In this document: positions 25,511 through 34,597 of the stretch, piece after piece
Numbering within the stretch: the first letter of the stretch is position 1
Layout of the letters: each line of letters begins with the position of its first letter
Origin: Burkholderiaceae bacterium 16
GTDB taxonomy: Bacteria > Pseudomonadota > Gammaproteobacteria > Burkholderiales > Burkholderiaceae
Length of the DNA stretch: 52,051 nucleotides
NCBI GenBank assembly: GCA_000955785.1
Contig: JYOD01000055.1
Coordinates: forward strand, 35,150-87,200
Reading direction: 5' to 3'
Made by a program: the position numbers and the translations under genes
The notes under the pieces: model-generated
Told to the model about the DNA's origin: nothing
The model's database searches: none
Seen by the model: only the letters and a program-made list of their open reading frames with translations

Positions 25511-26065
25511 TTACTTCCCGGCCAGTGCCGGGAATTGCGGGTTCGTCACAACCTGCTTCAGCAGTTCCTGCACGGCCGGGCCAAAGGCGTCAGCCACATT
25601 TTTGCACGCGCCGGCGGCAGTCCAACTCGTGTCGAACGGATATTTGACCGAGACCTTATAGCCCTTGTCAGCAGTCGACTTCACGGCCATCGTGAGCTGC
25701 CAGTACGCCGGCGACACGGAGCTGAAACTTAGTTCTTCGATGCGTCCCTCGATCGGGGCACCTTTCACGTCATAGGCTTGAGCCATCAGGAGCTCTTCCT
25801 GGAACGCGTCCTTGATGTACTGCGACGGCGTCTTGCCGGGCGCTACCTTTACCGGACCATTCAGACGACACAGCGGGCTCTCATCGACGCCCGGCGCCAG
25901 ACCGACGTCGGCAACGCTGACCTTCTTCGGTTGCAGGCTCTGCTGGATGGCGATGACATTGGCGGCGGAGGCCTTGTAAGGGATCGAATTCGTCGTCTCG
26001 CAACCGGCCAATAAAGCGCCAGCGGCGCAGAGGGTAGTAACAAGGGCGATCTTGCTTTGCTTCAT
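25511..26065 (-). CDS. Exported lipoprotein of unknown function
   Basis: 184 residues, ATG preceded by GGAAGAGAAAC. Lipobox AGALLAGC with Cys22 as the lipidation site. The mature part is soluble: VSVADVGLAPGVDESPLCRL, VKVAPGKTPSQYIKDAFQEE, LLMAQAYDVKGAPIEGRIEE, and a C-terminal SWTAAGACKNVADAFGPAVQ. The layout recalls YajG/LptE-like small envelope lipoproteins, but no firm family can be named. Monocistronic. Confidence 0.88.
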   Translation of the reverse strand: MKQSKIALVTTLCAAGALLAGCETTNSIPYKASAANVIAIQQSLQPKKVSVADVGLAPGVDESPLCRLNGPVKVAPGKTPSQYIKDAFQEELLMAQAYDVKGAPIEGRIEELSFSSVSPAYWQLTMAVKSTADKGYKVSVKYPFDTSWTAAGACKNVADAFGPAVQELLKQVVTNPQFPALAGK

Positions 26066-26329
26066 GTTTCTCTTCCAGATGGGTTAAATGGGCCTTGACG
26101 GTATGCGGGCCCGCAACGATAAACGGACGAATACCGGGAAAATGAACCCCACCTTAGGAGGGGCTGCTGGTTTTCTGCCCTGCGGCAAGCGCAAATGGCA
26201 GCTTCCGGCCATCAAGAGACGTTCGCCTGCACCGTCATCGGACGTTTGGGCGTCCGCTCCGCACCAGTAAGCGGCCGTTGGATTGGAGGCGATCGCGAAT
26301 CTTGGCTTGGATCACTGCTCGCCGCCCCC

Positions 26330-26824
26330 TCACCGGACACTCGGCGGGGTCGGATGACTACCCCCTCCGCAAAAATGTTCGAGTAGATCAGCCTCAGTCT
26401 CGTGCACCTCAACCGGCAAACACCTTGCGCCAGCAAACGCTAGGTAGCGCGCGCGATGCTGACCATTTCGGAAGGATACGACACCTTCCCTGTCAACGCC
26501 AATCAACCCAAGCAACGTGCGGCAGCGTCGAGTTCTAAAAGTTACATATGGCATTTCCGGAATCCTTTCCTGGCGCGGGTCCAGGAATGCGCGAATACCG
26601 CGTACCTTTCCCGGATGCCAGTACGGCACGGCCTGGAGGACATAATCCGTCGTATCGCGATCCGCGCAAGCGAGTAGTCTTTCCAGATCGATCACGACCA
26701 CCTTATGGCGCGAGTCGGGAGAGTCGAAGGCGCCCTTCATGTGCATGAAGGAATACGGTTTGTGGCTAGGAAGAGGGATTATCCAGTTTCCGTCAGGACC
26801 ACTCTGCACCTGATCTACTTCCAC
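26330..26824 (-). CDS. ParB/fertility-inhibition-factor-like hypothetical protein
   Basis: 164 residues from a GTG at 26824; an in-frame TGA lies just upstream, so the start cannot move far. The C-terminal half reads GVVSFRNGQHRARYLAFAGA, RCLPVEVHETEADL, matching the xxxxxNGRHRxxxLxxxGxxxxPVxV pattern of ParB/sulfiredoxin-fold proteins and the 'plasmid fertility inhibition factor' family of Burkholderiales. Such proteins are linked to plasmids and integrative elements. No partner gene is next to it. Function is inferred only. Confidence 0.7.
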   Translation of the reverse strand: MEVDQVQSGPDGNWIIPLPSHKPYSFMHMKGAFDSPDSRHKVVVIDLERLLACADRDTTDYVLQAVPYWHPGKVRGIRAFLDPRQERIPEMPYVTFRTRRCRTLLGLIGVDREGVVSFRNGQHRARYLAFAGARCLPVEVHETEADLLEHFCGGGSHPTPPSVR

Positions 26825-27113
26825 ACCAACCCCGCTTCAATTTTTCTTTTCGAAGCCTCACATTATGCGCGATGTTCCGCTCCCAGCCAGGTCCAGATGC
26901 TTAGAATGCTCCGTTGGCGGGACCCTTGCCAGGCGCCGAACAAGGAAAAGCGGTAAATTATGCGCGCGCCTCCCAACCCATGGGGCAACCGGCTGGCTCG
27001 CCATCCCGCTTAGCGGAAAGCCTCTTTTGCAAAATCCAACGGACGAGAAGGTCGCGGAACCGGCAGCGGCCGGCAGTTCTTCCTCCAAGAATTTGTCACC
27101 TCACAATGACGCA

Positions 27114-27371
27114 ATGACGCACCATCCAGCATCAATCCTTCTCGAATCGACGCACGGCGCTCGCGGCAGGACTGAATATCGCCTGGACTGCGAAAGTGTG
27201 ACGGTCGCATCTGGCGGCCTCGTGGTCGATGGCGTGGACATACGGCGCCTGCTGGCTCTCAGTTGGGCGCCGGAATTTGTGTCCTTCGATGCTTGGGGCC
27301 AACGCCACCGCTACAAAGTCGGCCCCATGGCACTCGTACGCCCGCGGCGCGCATTGTTCCAATTCGCTTAG
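27114..27371 (+). CDS. Small hypothetical protein
   Basis: 85 residues from the ATG at 27114. Beta-rich pattern: ILLESTHGARGRTEYRLDCE, SVTVASGGLVVDGVDIRRLL, ALSWAPEFVSFDAWGQRHRY. No known family and no clear ribosome binding site. It is annotated because the frame is well behaved and the hydrophobic alternation is protein-like. It could be a fragment. Confidence 0.4.
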   Translation: MTHHPASILLESTHGARGRTEYRLDCESVTVASGGLVVDGVDIRRLLALSWAPEFVSFDAWGQRHRYKVGPMALVRPRRALFQFA

Positions 27372-27547
27372 TGCGCCAGCATCACCCTAGTGCGCTGCCA
27401 TAAGCACCGCCCATGCTAGATACAAGAGGCCGACCATGAGAGAGCAAGCCACAGCCCAATAACAGCGGACACCATGGTGGGGCGGGTGTGAAGGAAAATG
27501 ATGAACCCTTCACCGTCTTGGCGGTGCTTGCACGCTCTCGGGTGCTT

Positions 27548-27886
27548 TCAAGATTCAAGTTTATTGTTGCGCCACGTATCCAAGATGCGGTCCCCCCTCG
27601 GAGGTGGGGGTACCGAGGATAAGCGCCCGGTGCCAGATACCTTCTTCCGACTGGCCGCTGTTGCGCTATGTCGCGTAGGACGTGCGCCTTGGCCCCGTCG
27701 CCCGACTGCTTTGAGGACGGACTGTCCGCGATGGGTGAGACGAGGGCTTGCTTGGCCTGAGGAGCCTTTCTCTATCGTGACGAGTTGGTGCCCTACCAGC
27801 GCATCAATAGCCATGGGGTCCAAGTAAAAGGGGTCAGGAGAATCCTTGACCAAGATCAGTGTGGCGATTTCATGAGGACTCAGCAT
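27548..27886 (-). CDS. Small hypothetical protein with winged-helix-like N-terminus
   Basis: 112 residues. N-terminal half MLSPHEIATLILVKDSPDPF, YLDPMAIDALVGHQLVTIEK, then RLTHRGQSVLKAVGRRG resembles a short winged helix (helix, helix, wing, as in the LTxxG end of many such folds). The C-terminal half is basic and disordered (RPTRHSATAASRKKVSGTGR). I recall similar short proteins scattered through Cupriavidus genomes without function. ATG start at 27886. Confidence 0.6.
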   Translation of the reverse strand: MLSPHEIATLILVKDSPDPFYLDPMAIDALVGHQLVTIEKGSSGQASPRLTHRGQSVLKAVGRRGQGARPTRHSATAASRKKVSGTGRLSSVPPPPRGDRILDTWRNNKLES

Positions 27887-28254
27887 GTTCGCCTCCTGCG
27901 TGTTCTTATGTTTGCCGGGTTCGTCGGGGGAAGCTATGGTACTTGCGTCTGATCAGATTTCTCAATATATGACACGTAACAGTTTGTGTCTGCTTCATTC
28001 GCTTGCTTGGCGCCAAATCGCCGGCGAAGTTCCGGACTGGCAGGCGGGCTTTGCGGCAGCATCTATGGCAGTCCTTGTTACGAGGTGATGAAATCGCTTT
28101 GGGTCCGTGGACTACTTGCGGCCATAAGCGTCCTAGTGTTTACCCGATTTGTATTATCGAATGTATGCACCAATAATCCTGCCCTCAGCCGGCACCATAT
28201 TGGCGCATCGACTCTCCAGGCCCATGTTGAAGAACAACAAAAGAGGAGGTCCAC

Positions 28255-28515
28255 ATGTTTCGATTCGAGTATGGGACGACCAATGTCTACGCGCTGCTTG
28301 GCTTCGCGGACGCCGAGGAAATTCCGTTAAAGGCGGAAATCGTGAAGGACATGACGGTATGTATGAGAGCCGCGGGCATGACCTTGTCCGACGCTGCAGC
28401 CATGCTCGAGACGCTTCAGTCGGATCTCGCCCTGGTTCTCTGCGGTAAGTTTCAAGACATTCGAGCAGACGAGTTGCGCGGTTGGCTCGCGCGCCTTACC
28501 CCCCTGTTGTGGTGA
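28255..28515 (+). CDS. Orphan Xre/HigA2-like small HTH protein
   Basis: 86 residues with GAGGAGG 6 nt before the ATG, a strong ribosome binding site. EIPLKAEIVKDMTVCMRAAG, MTLSDAAAMLETLQSDLALV, LCGKFQDIRADELRGWLARL follow the HTH_37 layout in which LTQAEAAxxLGVSQPRVSxLLxGK is typical, although the recognition region here is altered. Such proteins are usually antitoxins or regulators next to a RelE-like toxin. None is seen on either side, so it is solitary. It may act as a stand-alone repressor. Confidence 0.7.
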   Translation: MFRFEYGTTNVYALLGFADAEEIPLKAEIVKDMTVCMRAAGMTLSDAAAMLETLQSDLALVLCGKFQDIRADELRGWLARLTPLLW

Positions 28516-28744
28516 TTGCAGCGCCATCACCCAAAAGAGAGTTGTCCGGCCAAGCCGGTATCTAGCCATTTGGTGCCACAAACAGTCGAATGACACAGAA
28601 CGGAAAAATAACCGCACTAGCCTAGCGCGGCAGCGTTATTTGTTGGCGCCATGTGCATACGTGGTGGTAGTGGTCGAAAGCCGAACACAGAATCGGGACG
28701 ATCGGAAGATAGGGGTCATACAAACTTTGACAGAGACAAGCCGG

Positions 28745-29488
28745 ATGACGAAACGAATTGCATTGGTGACTGGTGGTATGGGAGGTTTGGGGGAGGCTAT
28801 CAGCGTTAGGCTGCACGACGCCGCCTACGACGTGGTCGTGACTCACACGCCAGGGAACCCGAATGTGCACAACTGGCTAGCCACCATGGAAGCTGCCGGC
28901 CGCAATTTCCGTGCGTACGCGCTAGACGTTGCGGACTACGATGCCTGCCAGACAACGATGGCAAAGATTCTTGCCGAGGTCGGCCAGGTCGACATCCTGG
29001 TTAATAACGCCGGCATCACCCGCGACATGGCCTTCAAGAAGATGGACAAGGTCAACTGGGACGCCGTGATTCGCACCAACCTCGATTCGGTGTTCAACGT
29101 GACCAAGCCTCTGTGTGAAGGCATGGTGGAGCGGGGCTGGGGGCGCATCATCAATATCTCGTCCATCAATGGTTCAAAGGGCGCGTTCGGGCAAACCAAC
29201 TATGCGGCCGCGAAGGCGGGCATGCACGGGTTCACGAAGTCGCTCGCGCTGGAGGTGGCTCGCAAGGGGGTGACGGTCAACACGATCTCTCCGGGTTACT
29301 TGGCGACCAAGATGGTCACCGCCGTGCCGCAGGAGATCATGGATACAAAGATCCTGCCTCAGATTCCGGTGGGGCGCCTTGGCAAGCCGGAGGAAGTGGC
29401 AGCCCTGGTCGCCTATCTGTGCTCCGAGGATGCGGCCTATGTGACCGGATCCAATATTGCGATCAACGGCGGGCAGCACATGCAATGA
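28745..29488 (+). CDS. phaB: Acetoacetyl-CoA reductase (PhaB-type SDR)
   Basis: 247 residues, ATG at 28745. TGGMGGLG (cofactor), NNAGITRD (family signature), ISSINGSKGAFGQTNYAAAK with Ser/Tyr/Lys intact, and the PhaB-specific VNTISPGYLATKMV and ending INGGQHMQ. It reduces acetoacetyl-CoA to (R)-3-hydroxybutyryl-CoA with NADPH for polyhydroxybutyrate. The MTKRIALVTGG start resembles the second/third PhaB paralogues of Cupriavidus rather than the one in the phaCAB operon. A phasin gene follows 168 nt later. Confidence 0.95.
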   Translation: MTKRIALVTGGMGGLGEAISVRLHDAAYDVVVTHTPGNPNVHNWLATMEAAGRNFRAYALDVADYDACQTTMAKILAEVGQVDILVNNAGITRDMAFKKMDKVNWDAVIRTNLDSVFNVTKPLCEGMVERGWGRIINISSINGSKGAFGQTNYAAAKAGMHGFTKSLALEVARKGVTVNTISPGYLATKMVTAVPQEIMDTKILPQIPVGRLGKPEEVAALVAYLCSEDAAYVTGSNIAINGGQHMQ

Positions 29489-29656
29489 CCGACGGGCGGA
29501 ACATGGTTCTGCCCCTTTGCGACTCCGTATCGCGGGAGCACATAGAGGTCTACTTCACACGCGATTCACCATCAGCCCCCGCCTTTTAAGTGAAGACGAC
29601 TGAGCGTCCAAACGCGTGTCGGTAGAGCGAAAAATCATTCACCATCGGAGAGCAGC

Positions 29657-30235
29657 GTGATCTTTACTCAGGAACAAATCTTGTCGGTACAACAATCCAA
29701 TCTCGAATCCCTGTACAGCCTGACATCCAAGGCCATCGAAGGCTTTGAGAAGCTCGTTGAGCTGAATATACAAGTCGCGAGAACGGCTCTGACGGAAAAT
29801 CTGGACGGCACTAAGCGCGCGCTCTCCGCCAAGCAGCCGCGGGATTTGCTTGAGGTCCACGCGTCGCTGGTGCAGCCGGCTGGCGAAAAGGCTATGGCTT
29901 ACGCCCGCCACCTCTATGAGATCACATCGGAAGCGCAGAGAGAGTTCGCCAAAGTGGCAAGGGCTATGTTGACTGAGAGCTCACAGAACCTGCGAGAGAC
30001 TGTCGAAAACCTCGCCAAGAATGCGCCGGCCGGCACGGAATCGGCCGTGGCGATCGTGAAGTCGGCGATTACCGCCGCCGACAATGCCTACGAGTCGGTC
30101 GAAAAGGCCGCGGCACAAGCCGTGGAATTTGCTGAATCCAATATCCAGGCCGCCGCTACTGTGGCAACGAATGCCGCACAGCAAGTCGGTGTGACGGCTC
30201 GTACCGCCTCGAAGAAGACTTCGACTTCCGCCTGA
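29657..30235 (+). CDS. phaP: Phasin (PHA granule-associated protein)
   Basis: 192 residues from a GTG with GGAGAGCAGC upstream. Almost wholly helical: FTQEQILSVQQSNLESLYSL, KAIEGFEKLVELNIQVARTA, LVQPAGEKAMAYARHLYEIT, followed by an Ala-rich amphipathic C-terminus (NIQAAATVATNAAQQVGVTA). This is the phasin_2 family, which coats polyhydroxyalkanoate granules and sets their number and size. It sits behind phaB with a good terminator after it, so the two act in PHA storage. Confidence 0.95.
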   Translation: MIFTQEQILSVQQSNLESLYSLTSKAIEGFEKLVELNIQVARTALTENLDGTKRALSAKQPRDLLEVHASLVQPAGEKAMAYARHLYEITSEAQREFAKVARAMLTESSQNLRETVENLAKNAPAGTESAVAIVKSAITAADNAYESVEKAAAQAVEFAESNIQAAATVATNAAQQVGVTARTASKKTSTSA

Positions 30236-30257
30236 TCCTGCTGCAGCGATCCTCTGA

Positions 30258-30295
30258 AGCCCGGCCTGCCTCGGTCGGGCTGACTTTCTCTTGCC
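30258..30295 (+). terminator. Terminator after phaP
   Basis: AGCCCGGCC, loop TGCCTC, GGTCGGGCT (30258-30281), a 9-bp stem with one G-T pair, followed by GACTTTCTCTT. It lies 23 nt past the phasin stop. Confidence 0.8.
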
Positions 30296-30746
30296 GGGCG
30301 CGTGAAACCGGCGATGCGTCAGCGCACGGCCTTCCGCGATTCATAGTTGAACTCGTAGAAGCCCATAGCAGGGGCGACGCTACCTGGCCGTTGGGTATTC
30401 AAGTATTGGACCTAGGAACAGGAGCAGGCGATCATTCATGCGGTCAGCGGCGGCCGTCCCCTTGTCGGCCAAGCGGACCTCCCGGCATTCGCTGCTGGGT
30501 CTCCAGTCTCCCCCTCAGCGGCGGCGGCAAGGACGCGACCGCATGCGACGGTCTAGCTCATCATGACGAGCCCGCCAAGGATGGCCAAGACAACCACGAG
30601 AACAATAACCAAGTGTATACGTCCCTTTCGCGTGTGCCCAGGTCGTCGATGCCATTCGATCAGATGACCGCGGCCATTTTGCGCAGAAGCACTGTCTCGA
30701 GGAGCGGGTATGATGCAGTTTGGCGAGACTTCTAGTGTAGGGGCGG
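30296..30746. other. Gap without recognisable gene
   Basis: About 450 bases. On the minus strand near 30560-30620 a frame reads HLVIVLVVVLAILGGLVMMS and then a stop, a plausible single membrane segment. It has no ATG or ribosome binding site of its own, so it is not called as a gene. Confidence 0.4.
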
Positions 30747-31124
30747 ATGGTGAAATCGAAGGTCAGGGCCACAGTAGTTTGCTCTCGCGGCGACCGTGTG
30801 CTGCTTGTTTCTAAGGACGGAAACAAATGGGCTCTGCCTGGTGGTCGCCCGAGCAAGGACGAGACATTCGCTGATGCAGCAGGGAGAGAACTGGAGGAAG
30901 AGACAACCCTGGTCGCCAAGGGGCTTGGCTTTTTATTTCAGGTAGTCGGCGCGACGACGGTGCATCACGTTTTTAGAGCAAACATCGGCAAGACTGCCGC
31001 TCCGAAGCCGAGCAAGGAAATTGAGCGTTGCCAGTGGTTCTCGCTTGCGGAGATGGATGAGATCGTCGTCAATCCCACAACACGCCATATCGTTGAGTCG
31101 TTTTTTGCGGTACGCCGATGCTGA
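30747..31124 (+). CDS. NUDIX hydrolase
   Basis: 125 residues. The Nudix box reads GRPSKDETFADAAGRELEEE followed by TTL: G-x5-E-x7-RE-x2-EE is complete, with Thr replacing the usual Gly. It hydrolyses a nucleoside diphosphate linked to another moiety; the substrate is unknown. The C-terminus (ERCQWFSLAEMDEIVVNPTT) carries the WFxLxEM strand and helix common in the ADP-ribose/oxidised nucleotide branch. Monocistronic, soluble. Confidence 0.92.
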   Translation: MVKSKVRATVVCSRGDRVLLVSKDGNKWALPGGRPSKDETFADAAGRELEEETTLVAKGLGFLFQVVGATTVHHVFRANIGKTAAPKPSKEIERCQWFSLAEMDEIVVNPTTRHIVESFFAVRRC

Positions 31125-31397
31125 ATGCTCCCCGTGGCAGAATAAAGCGGCCGTGTCCATGAGAAATCACTGCCTTCTGGATTCCGTCGGCACTACGAAG
31201 TGGGTGACTTCGTCAGGAAGAAAGCTCCTATACGCTAGCGAAAGCGCAATGGTCCGCTTTGGCCGATTATGCAAATTGGCCGACAAGGCGGCGGACGGCT
31301 CTTCCCGGCCAGGAACGGACGGTCGACATCAACGTATAGTTCGTGGACAATTATTGTGGATGTCGTTGATCCGTCACGGGAAACGTATGAGGTACCT

Positions 31398-31694
31398 ATG
31401 GGGCGAAAGTTGGCCGATGCCGATCTGGATCTGTATCGAAGGGTGGATGAAGTCTTGTTCTACGTCTGGGACCCTATCGGGGTTGCGCACAGCCCGGCGG
31501 CACGCGATGAGTATCAAGGATATCTGCCGAAGGTGTTCGCCATGTTGCAGAAGGGAGCAGACGCATCGTCCGTCGCCGCATATCTGGACGCAGTCGCGAC
31601 AGAGAGAATGGGCTTGCACGAGAACGGCGAGCATTCAAAACGCGTCGCTGAGCTGCTGCTGGATTGGAAGACTAAGATTTACAGACCTCAGTAG
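31398..31694 (+). CDS. Small hypothetical protein
   Basis: 98 residues from the ATG at 31398 (GAGGT upstream); the frame opens further upstream without a better start. Helical throughout: DLYRRVDEVLFYVWDPIGVA, DEYQGYLPKVFAMLQKGADA, SSVAAYLDAVATERMGLHEN, AELLLDWKTKIY. The WDPIG and DEY features recall a small family of uncharacterised bacterial helical proteins (DUF1871-like), which I cannot confirm. The following gene starts 40 nt later on the same strand, so they may share a transcript. Confidence 0.65.
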   Translation: MGRKLADADLDLYRRVDEVLFYVWDPIGVAHSPAARDEYQGYLPKVFAMLQKGADASSVAAYLDAVATERMGLHENGEHSKRVAELLLDWKTKIYRPQ

Positions 31695-31734
31695 CGGGCG
31701 CTCGATAAATTGGTTTGAAGCCGGGAGATGACGA

Positions 31735-32142
31735 ATGGTGACGAATGACACTGTCGCACTCATCGTAGATCCTGAATTTGGCACTCGTATCCGAGACGTG
31801 GCCGCGAGAGTGTGGCACACATGGGTCGTTGCTACCCCCGTGAATGTTGCCGTTGCAGAGCAAATCTGGAGCGCATCACCGAATTCGCCCGGACTCAACA
31901 TACAAGGCGGTGTTACTACGTTCATTCAGTATGGAGCAGATCGAGAAAGCTGGTGCGACGCAATCCTAGATTCTGTAGAAGAGCACCACAATAGTTACTC
32001 CCAGGATCCGGGTTACTCGATCTTGGAGGTCTATGGAATTCCGCTTACCGAGCGACTGCGGCCGGTGTTCGTCGAGTTCGGGTTCTCGATTTTTGCGCCG
32101 ACGGACTATGGTTTTTGTGCGCGCAAGCTCCAACCTACTTAA
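31735..32142 (+). CDS. Hypothetical protein
   Basis: 135 residues; ATG preceded by GGGAG. Mixed alpha/beta: TVALIVDPEFGTRIRDVAAR, VWHTWVVATPVNVAVAEQIW, ILDSVEEHHNSYSQDPGYSI, FVEFGFSIFAPTDYGFCA. The fold might be a small globular or immunity-type protein. No characterised family is recognised. Same strand as the preceding small gene, 40 nt apart, so possibly one transcriptional unit. Confidence 0.7.
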   Translation: MVTNDTVALIVDPEFGTRIRDVAARVWHTWVVATPVNVAVAEQIWSASPNSPGLNIQGGVTTFIQYGADRESWCDAILDSVEEHHNSYSQDPGYSILEVYGIPLTERLRPVFVEFGFSIFAPTDYGFCARKLQPT

Positions 32143-32686
32143 AGGACAGTAGGGGCGTGGACGTCCGCATTGGGAAGCCATGGCTGGCCGCTTCGGGTCG
32201 GCAGCCGCCGATGGCTGCCGTCGGTCCTCGAACGGTGAGCCGACGGCGGAGTTCGGCCAATAGCCGTCATCTGGCATCCCCTTTCGAACGATCGATTCTC
32301 GTCCATAACCGGTCGCTCAGGCTTGCCGTATGTGAGCCAATGCGATCGTTACTCAATCGACAGAAAGCACACGTCCGCCAATAGATCGCAGCGTGCTTCT
32401 GTCACGACAAAGCAACCCAGTCTCAGCTATTGGCCGCGTTGCCTCCAGGCAATCCTCCAACGAGAAGATTGATCACGCGTGTCGTCGCCCGCCGGAGATT
32501 GTTGCCGTTCGGTCAACATACTGAACGCCCCCGCGAATCTACTGCCAATCGCCCCTCCTGCCTACACTCCGTTGCAACGATGGTTGCACAAAGCGTGCGA
32601 CGGTCGAGGAAGATGTCCGCACAACGAAACGGACCTCGCCTGCCGCACAGTGCGGCTTACCCACCCAATTGACAGGACTACAGAAA
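32143..32686. other. Noncoding gap with hairpin
   Basis: About 545 bases without a gene. GGCAGCC GCCGAT GGCTGCC (32200-32219) is a perfect 7-bp hairpin in a stretch with CTGGCCGCTTCGGGTCG (32184-32200), similar in style to the dispersed intergenic repeats at 18.3 and 50.3 kb. The right end probably holds the promoter of the MBL-fold gene. Confidence 0.5.
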
Positions 32687-33619
32687 ATGAGCGAAACAAC
32701 CCGCAATGTGCAGCCGGTTACCGTCAACCTTGGCAACGCAGGTTCTGGCGAACTCGTTCCCTCCCGCTACGCCGTGCGCGTGGGTGACGTCGACGTCGTG
32801 CTGATCAGCGATGGCATTCTGCCGCTTCCGACCACTACCATGTCGACCAACGTGAGCCAATCGGACCGCAACGAATGGTTCGATAGCCACTTCCTGCAAC
32901 GTGACATGTTCGACTGGGCGCTGAATATCGCGCTCGTGCGCAGCGGCGAACGCCTGATCCTCGTCGATTCGGGCGTCGGTGACGGATTCGAATACTTCTC
33001 GCGCGCCGGTCGGTCGGTGATGCGACTGGAATCGGCCGGTATTGATCTGGCTGCGATCACCGATATCGTGATCACGCATATGCACATGGATCATGTCGGT
33101 GGGCTGAACGTGGATGGTGTCAAGGCCAAGCTGCGCCCGGACGTACGCATTCACGTAGCGGCCGCAGAAGTGGAATTCTGGAAGAATCCGGACTTCAGCA
33201 AGACAGTCATGCCGGAAGCGGTTCCTCCCGCCCTGCGCAAGGCGGCCGCCAAGTTCGTGGAACTCTACGGCAAGAACCTCGTGTTGTTCGATCAGACCGT
33301 GGAAGTCGCAGCGGGCGTGTCAGCGCGTGTGACGGGTGGACACACCCCGGGGCACTGCGTCGTGGACGTTGCATCGAAGGGCGAGAAGCTGACCTTCGTA
33401 GGCGACGCCATCTTCGAAGTCGGCTTCGACAATCCCGGTTGGCAGAATGGCTTCGAGCACGAGCCGGAAGTAGCTGTGGACGTGCGTATCGCGCTGCTTA
33501 ACGAAGCCGCCGAGACCGGCGCTCTACTGGCCGCAGCGCATGTCGCATTCCCGTCCATCGGTCACATTGCAAAGAACGGTGAGAATTTCCGATTCGTTCC
33601 GGTGCAGTGGGATTACTGA
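32687..33619 (+). CDS. Metallo-beta-lactamase-fold hydrolase
   Basis: 310 residues from the ATG at 32687. The metal-binding motif THMHMDHVGG (HxHxDH) is followed by TGGHTPGHCVVDV (third-ligand His), GDAIFEVGFDNP (bridging Asp) and AAHVAFPSIGH (final His), so both zinc sites are present. Soluble, no signal peptide. The family includes quorum-quenching lactonases, glyoxalase II-like and other hydrolases; the substrate is not predictable. A convergent SDR lies downstream with a shared terminator. Confidence 0.93.
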   Translation: MSETTRNVQPVTVNLGNAGSGELVPSRYAVRVGDVDVVLISDGILPLPTTTMSTNVSQSDRNEWFDSHFLQRDMFDWALNIALVRSGERLILVDSGVGDGFEYFSRAGRSVMRLESAGIDLAAITDIVITHMHMDHVGGLNVDGVKAKLRPDVRIHVAAAEVEFWKNPDFSKTVMPEAVPPALRKAAAKFVELYGKNLVLFDQTVEVAAGVSARVTGGHTPGHCVVDVASKGEKLTFVGDAIFEVGFDNPGWQNGFEHEPEVAVDVRIALLNEAAETGALLAAAHVAFPSIGHIAKNGENFRFVPVQWDY

Positions 33620-33648
33620 TTGATACTCGACCATGATGGCAAGAAAAG

Positions 33649-33676
33649 CGCCGGGGGTACAAAAGACCCGCGGCGG
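33649..33676. terminator. Bidirectional terminator
   Basis: CGCCGGGGGT, loop, ACCCGCGGCG (one mismatch inside the stem) flanked by AAAA on the left and TTTT CTT on the right, so it can work on both strands. It sits between the MBL gene (ends 33619) and the minus-strand SDR (ends 33744). Confidence 0.75.
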
Positions 33677-33743
33677 TTTTCTTCCCATTTACGGTAGCGT
33701 TGCTAGCCGGCCCCAACAGCCGGGCCGTTTGCAGTCAGCAATG

Positions 33744-34493
33744 TCAGGTCAGCGCGATCCCACCATCGACGCGCAGGTTCACGCCGGTGATGAAGCTGCC
33801 TTCCCCACTGGTCAGCATCAGTGCCGCAGATGCAATCTCGTCGGCACGCCCAAGGCGACCAAGCGGAATGGCACTTGCCACGCCTGCCTCGAAAGCTGGC
33901 CTGTCATCCTCGGCAACGCCGAGCTTGGACAGGATCGGCGTATCGACGGGACCTGGGCTGATTACGTTCACCCGAATGCCACGCGCCTTGAACTCGAGCG
34001 CCCAGCTCTGCGCAAACGCTTCAATCGCCGCTTTGGTACCTGCATAGACGGCGTGTCCATCGAGTACCTTGGCGCTGGCAATCGAACTGACAAGGAGAAC
34101 GGAGCCGCCGTCGCGTAACACCGGCACGATCTTCTGCACGCCGAAGAACACACCTCGCGTGTTGGTGGCGAACTGTGCGTCGTATTCGTCGATGTCAACC
34201 TGGCCGGACGGCCTGATCTGGTTCATGCCCGCGTTGGCCACGTAGATGTCGGCCCCGCCAAACCGCTTGGTGACCGCCGCCGACACACGATCATGCGTGG
34301 ACGGATTGGCGATATCGCCTGTCAGGCCAATCGCCCGCGGCCCCAGTTCGGCTACCGTCGCGTCAACGGCGTCACCACGCCGGCCAACGATGAGCACCTG
34401 GGCCCCCTCGTTGACGAACCGCCTTGCCATCGCCAATCCGATACCGCTGTTCCCACCCGTAATGACCGCGACCTTTCCTTCAAGCTTGCTCAT
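33744..34493 (-). CDS. SDR-family oxidoreductase
   Basis: 249 residues from the ATG at 34493 (GAGGT upstream); an ATG at 34508 leaves no space for a ribosome binding site. TGGNSGIG (cofactor), VGRRGDA (basic residues, NADPH-like), VANAGMNQIRPSG, SSIASAKVLDGHAVYAGTK with intact Ser/Tyr/Lys, and SFITGVNLRVDGG at the end. Divergent from a LysR regulator that starts 104 nt away and is its likely regulator. Confidence 0.94.
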   Translation of the reverse strand: MSKLEGKVAVITGGNSGIGLAMARRFVNEGAQVLIVGRRGDAVDATVAELGPRAIGLTGDIANPSTHDRVSAAVTKRFGGADIYVANAGMNQIRPSGQVDIDEYDAQFATNTRGVFFGVQKIVPVLRDGGSVLLVSSIASAKVLDGHAVYAGTKAAIEAFAQSWALEFKARGIRVNVISPGPVDTPILSKLGVAEDDRPAFEAGVASAIPLGRLGRADEIASAALMLTSGEGSFITGVNLRVDGGIALT

Positions 34494-34597
34494 CGTGTAC
34501 CTCGACATTCCTGTTGGACGAGGTTGAAAATCTAAAGGATCCGTCGCAAGCGGGGCAGCCCTACAATGGACGCATTACTTGTGCCAAATTGTCTTCT

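Noticed and set aside
27388..27470. Possible small membrane protein on the minus strand (CYWAVACSLMVGLLYLAWAV)
   Set aside because: No start codon or ribosome binding site is found before the hydrophobic stretch, and an in-frame stop lies just upstream.
30560..30630. Single membrane segment on the minus strand (HLVIVLVVVLAILGG)
   Set aside because: No ATG or GTG within reach in that frame, and only about 20 residues from a TTG; could be chance.
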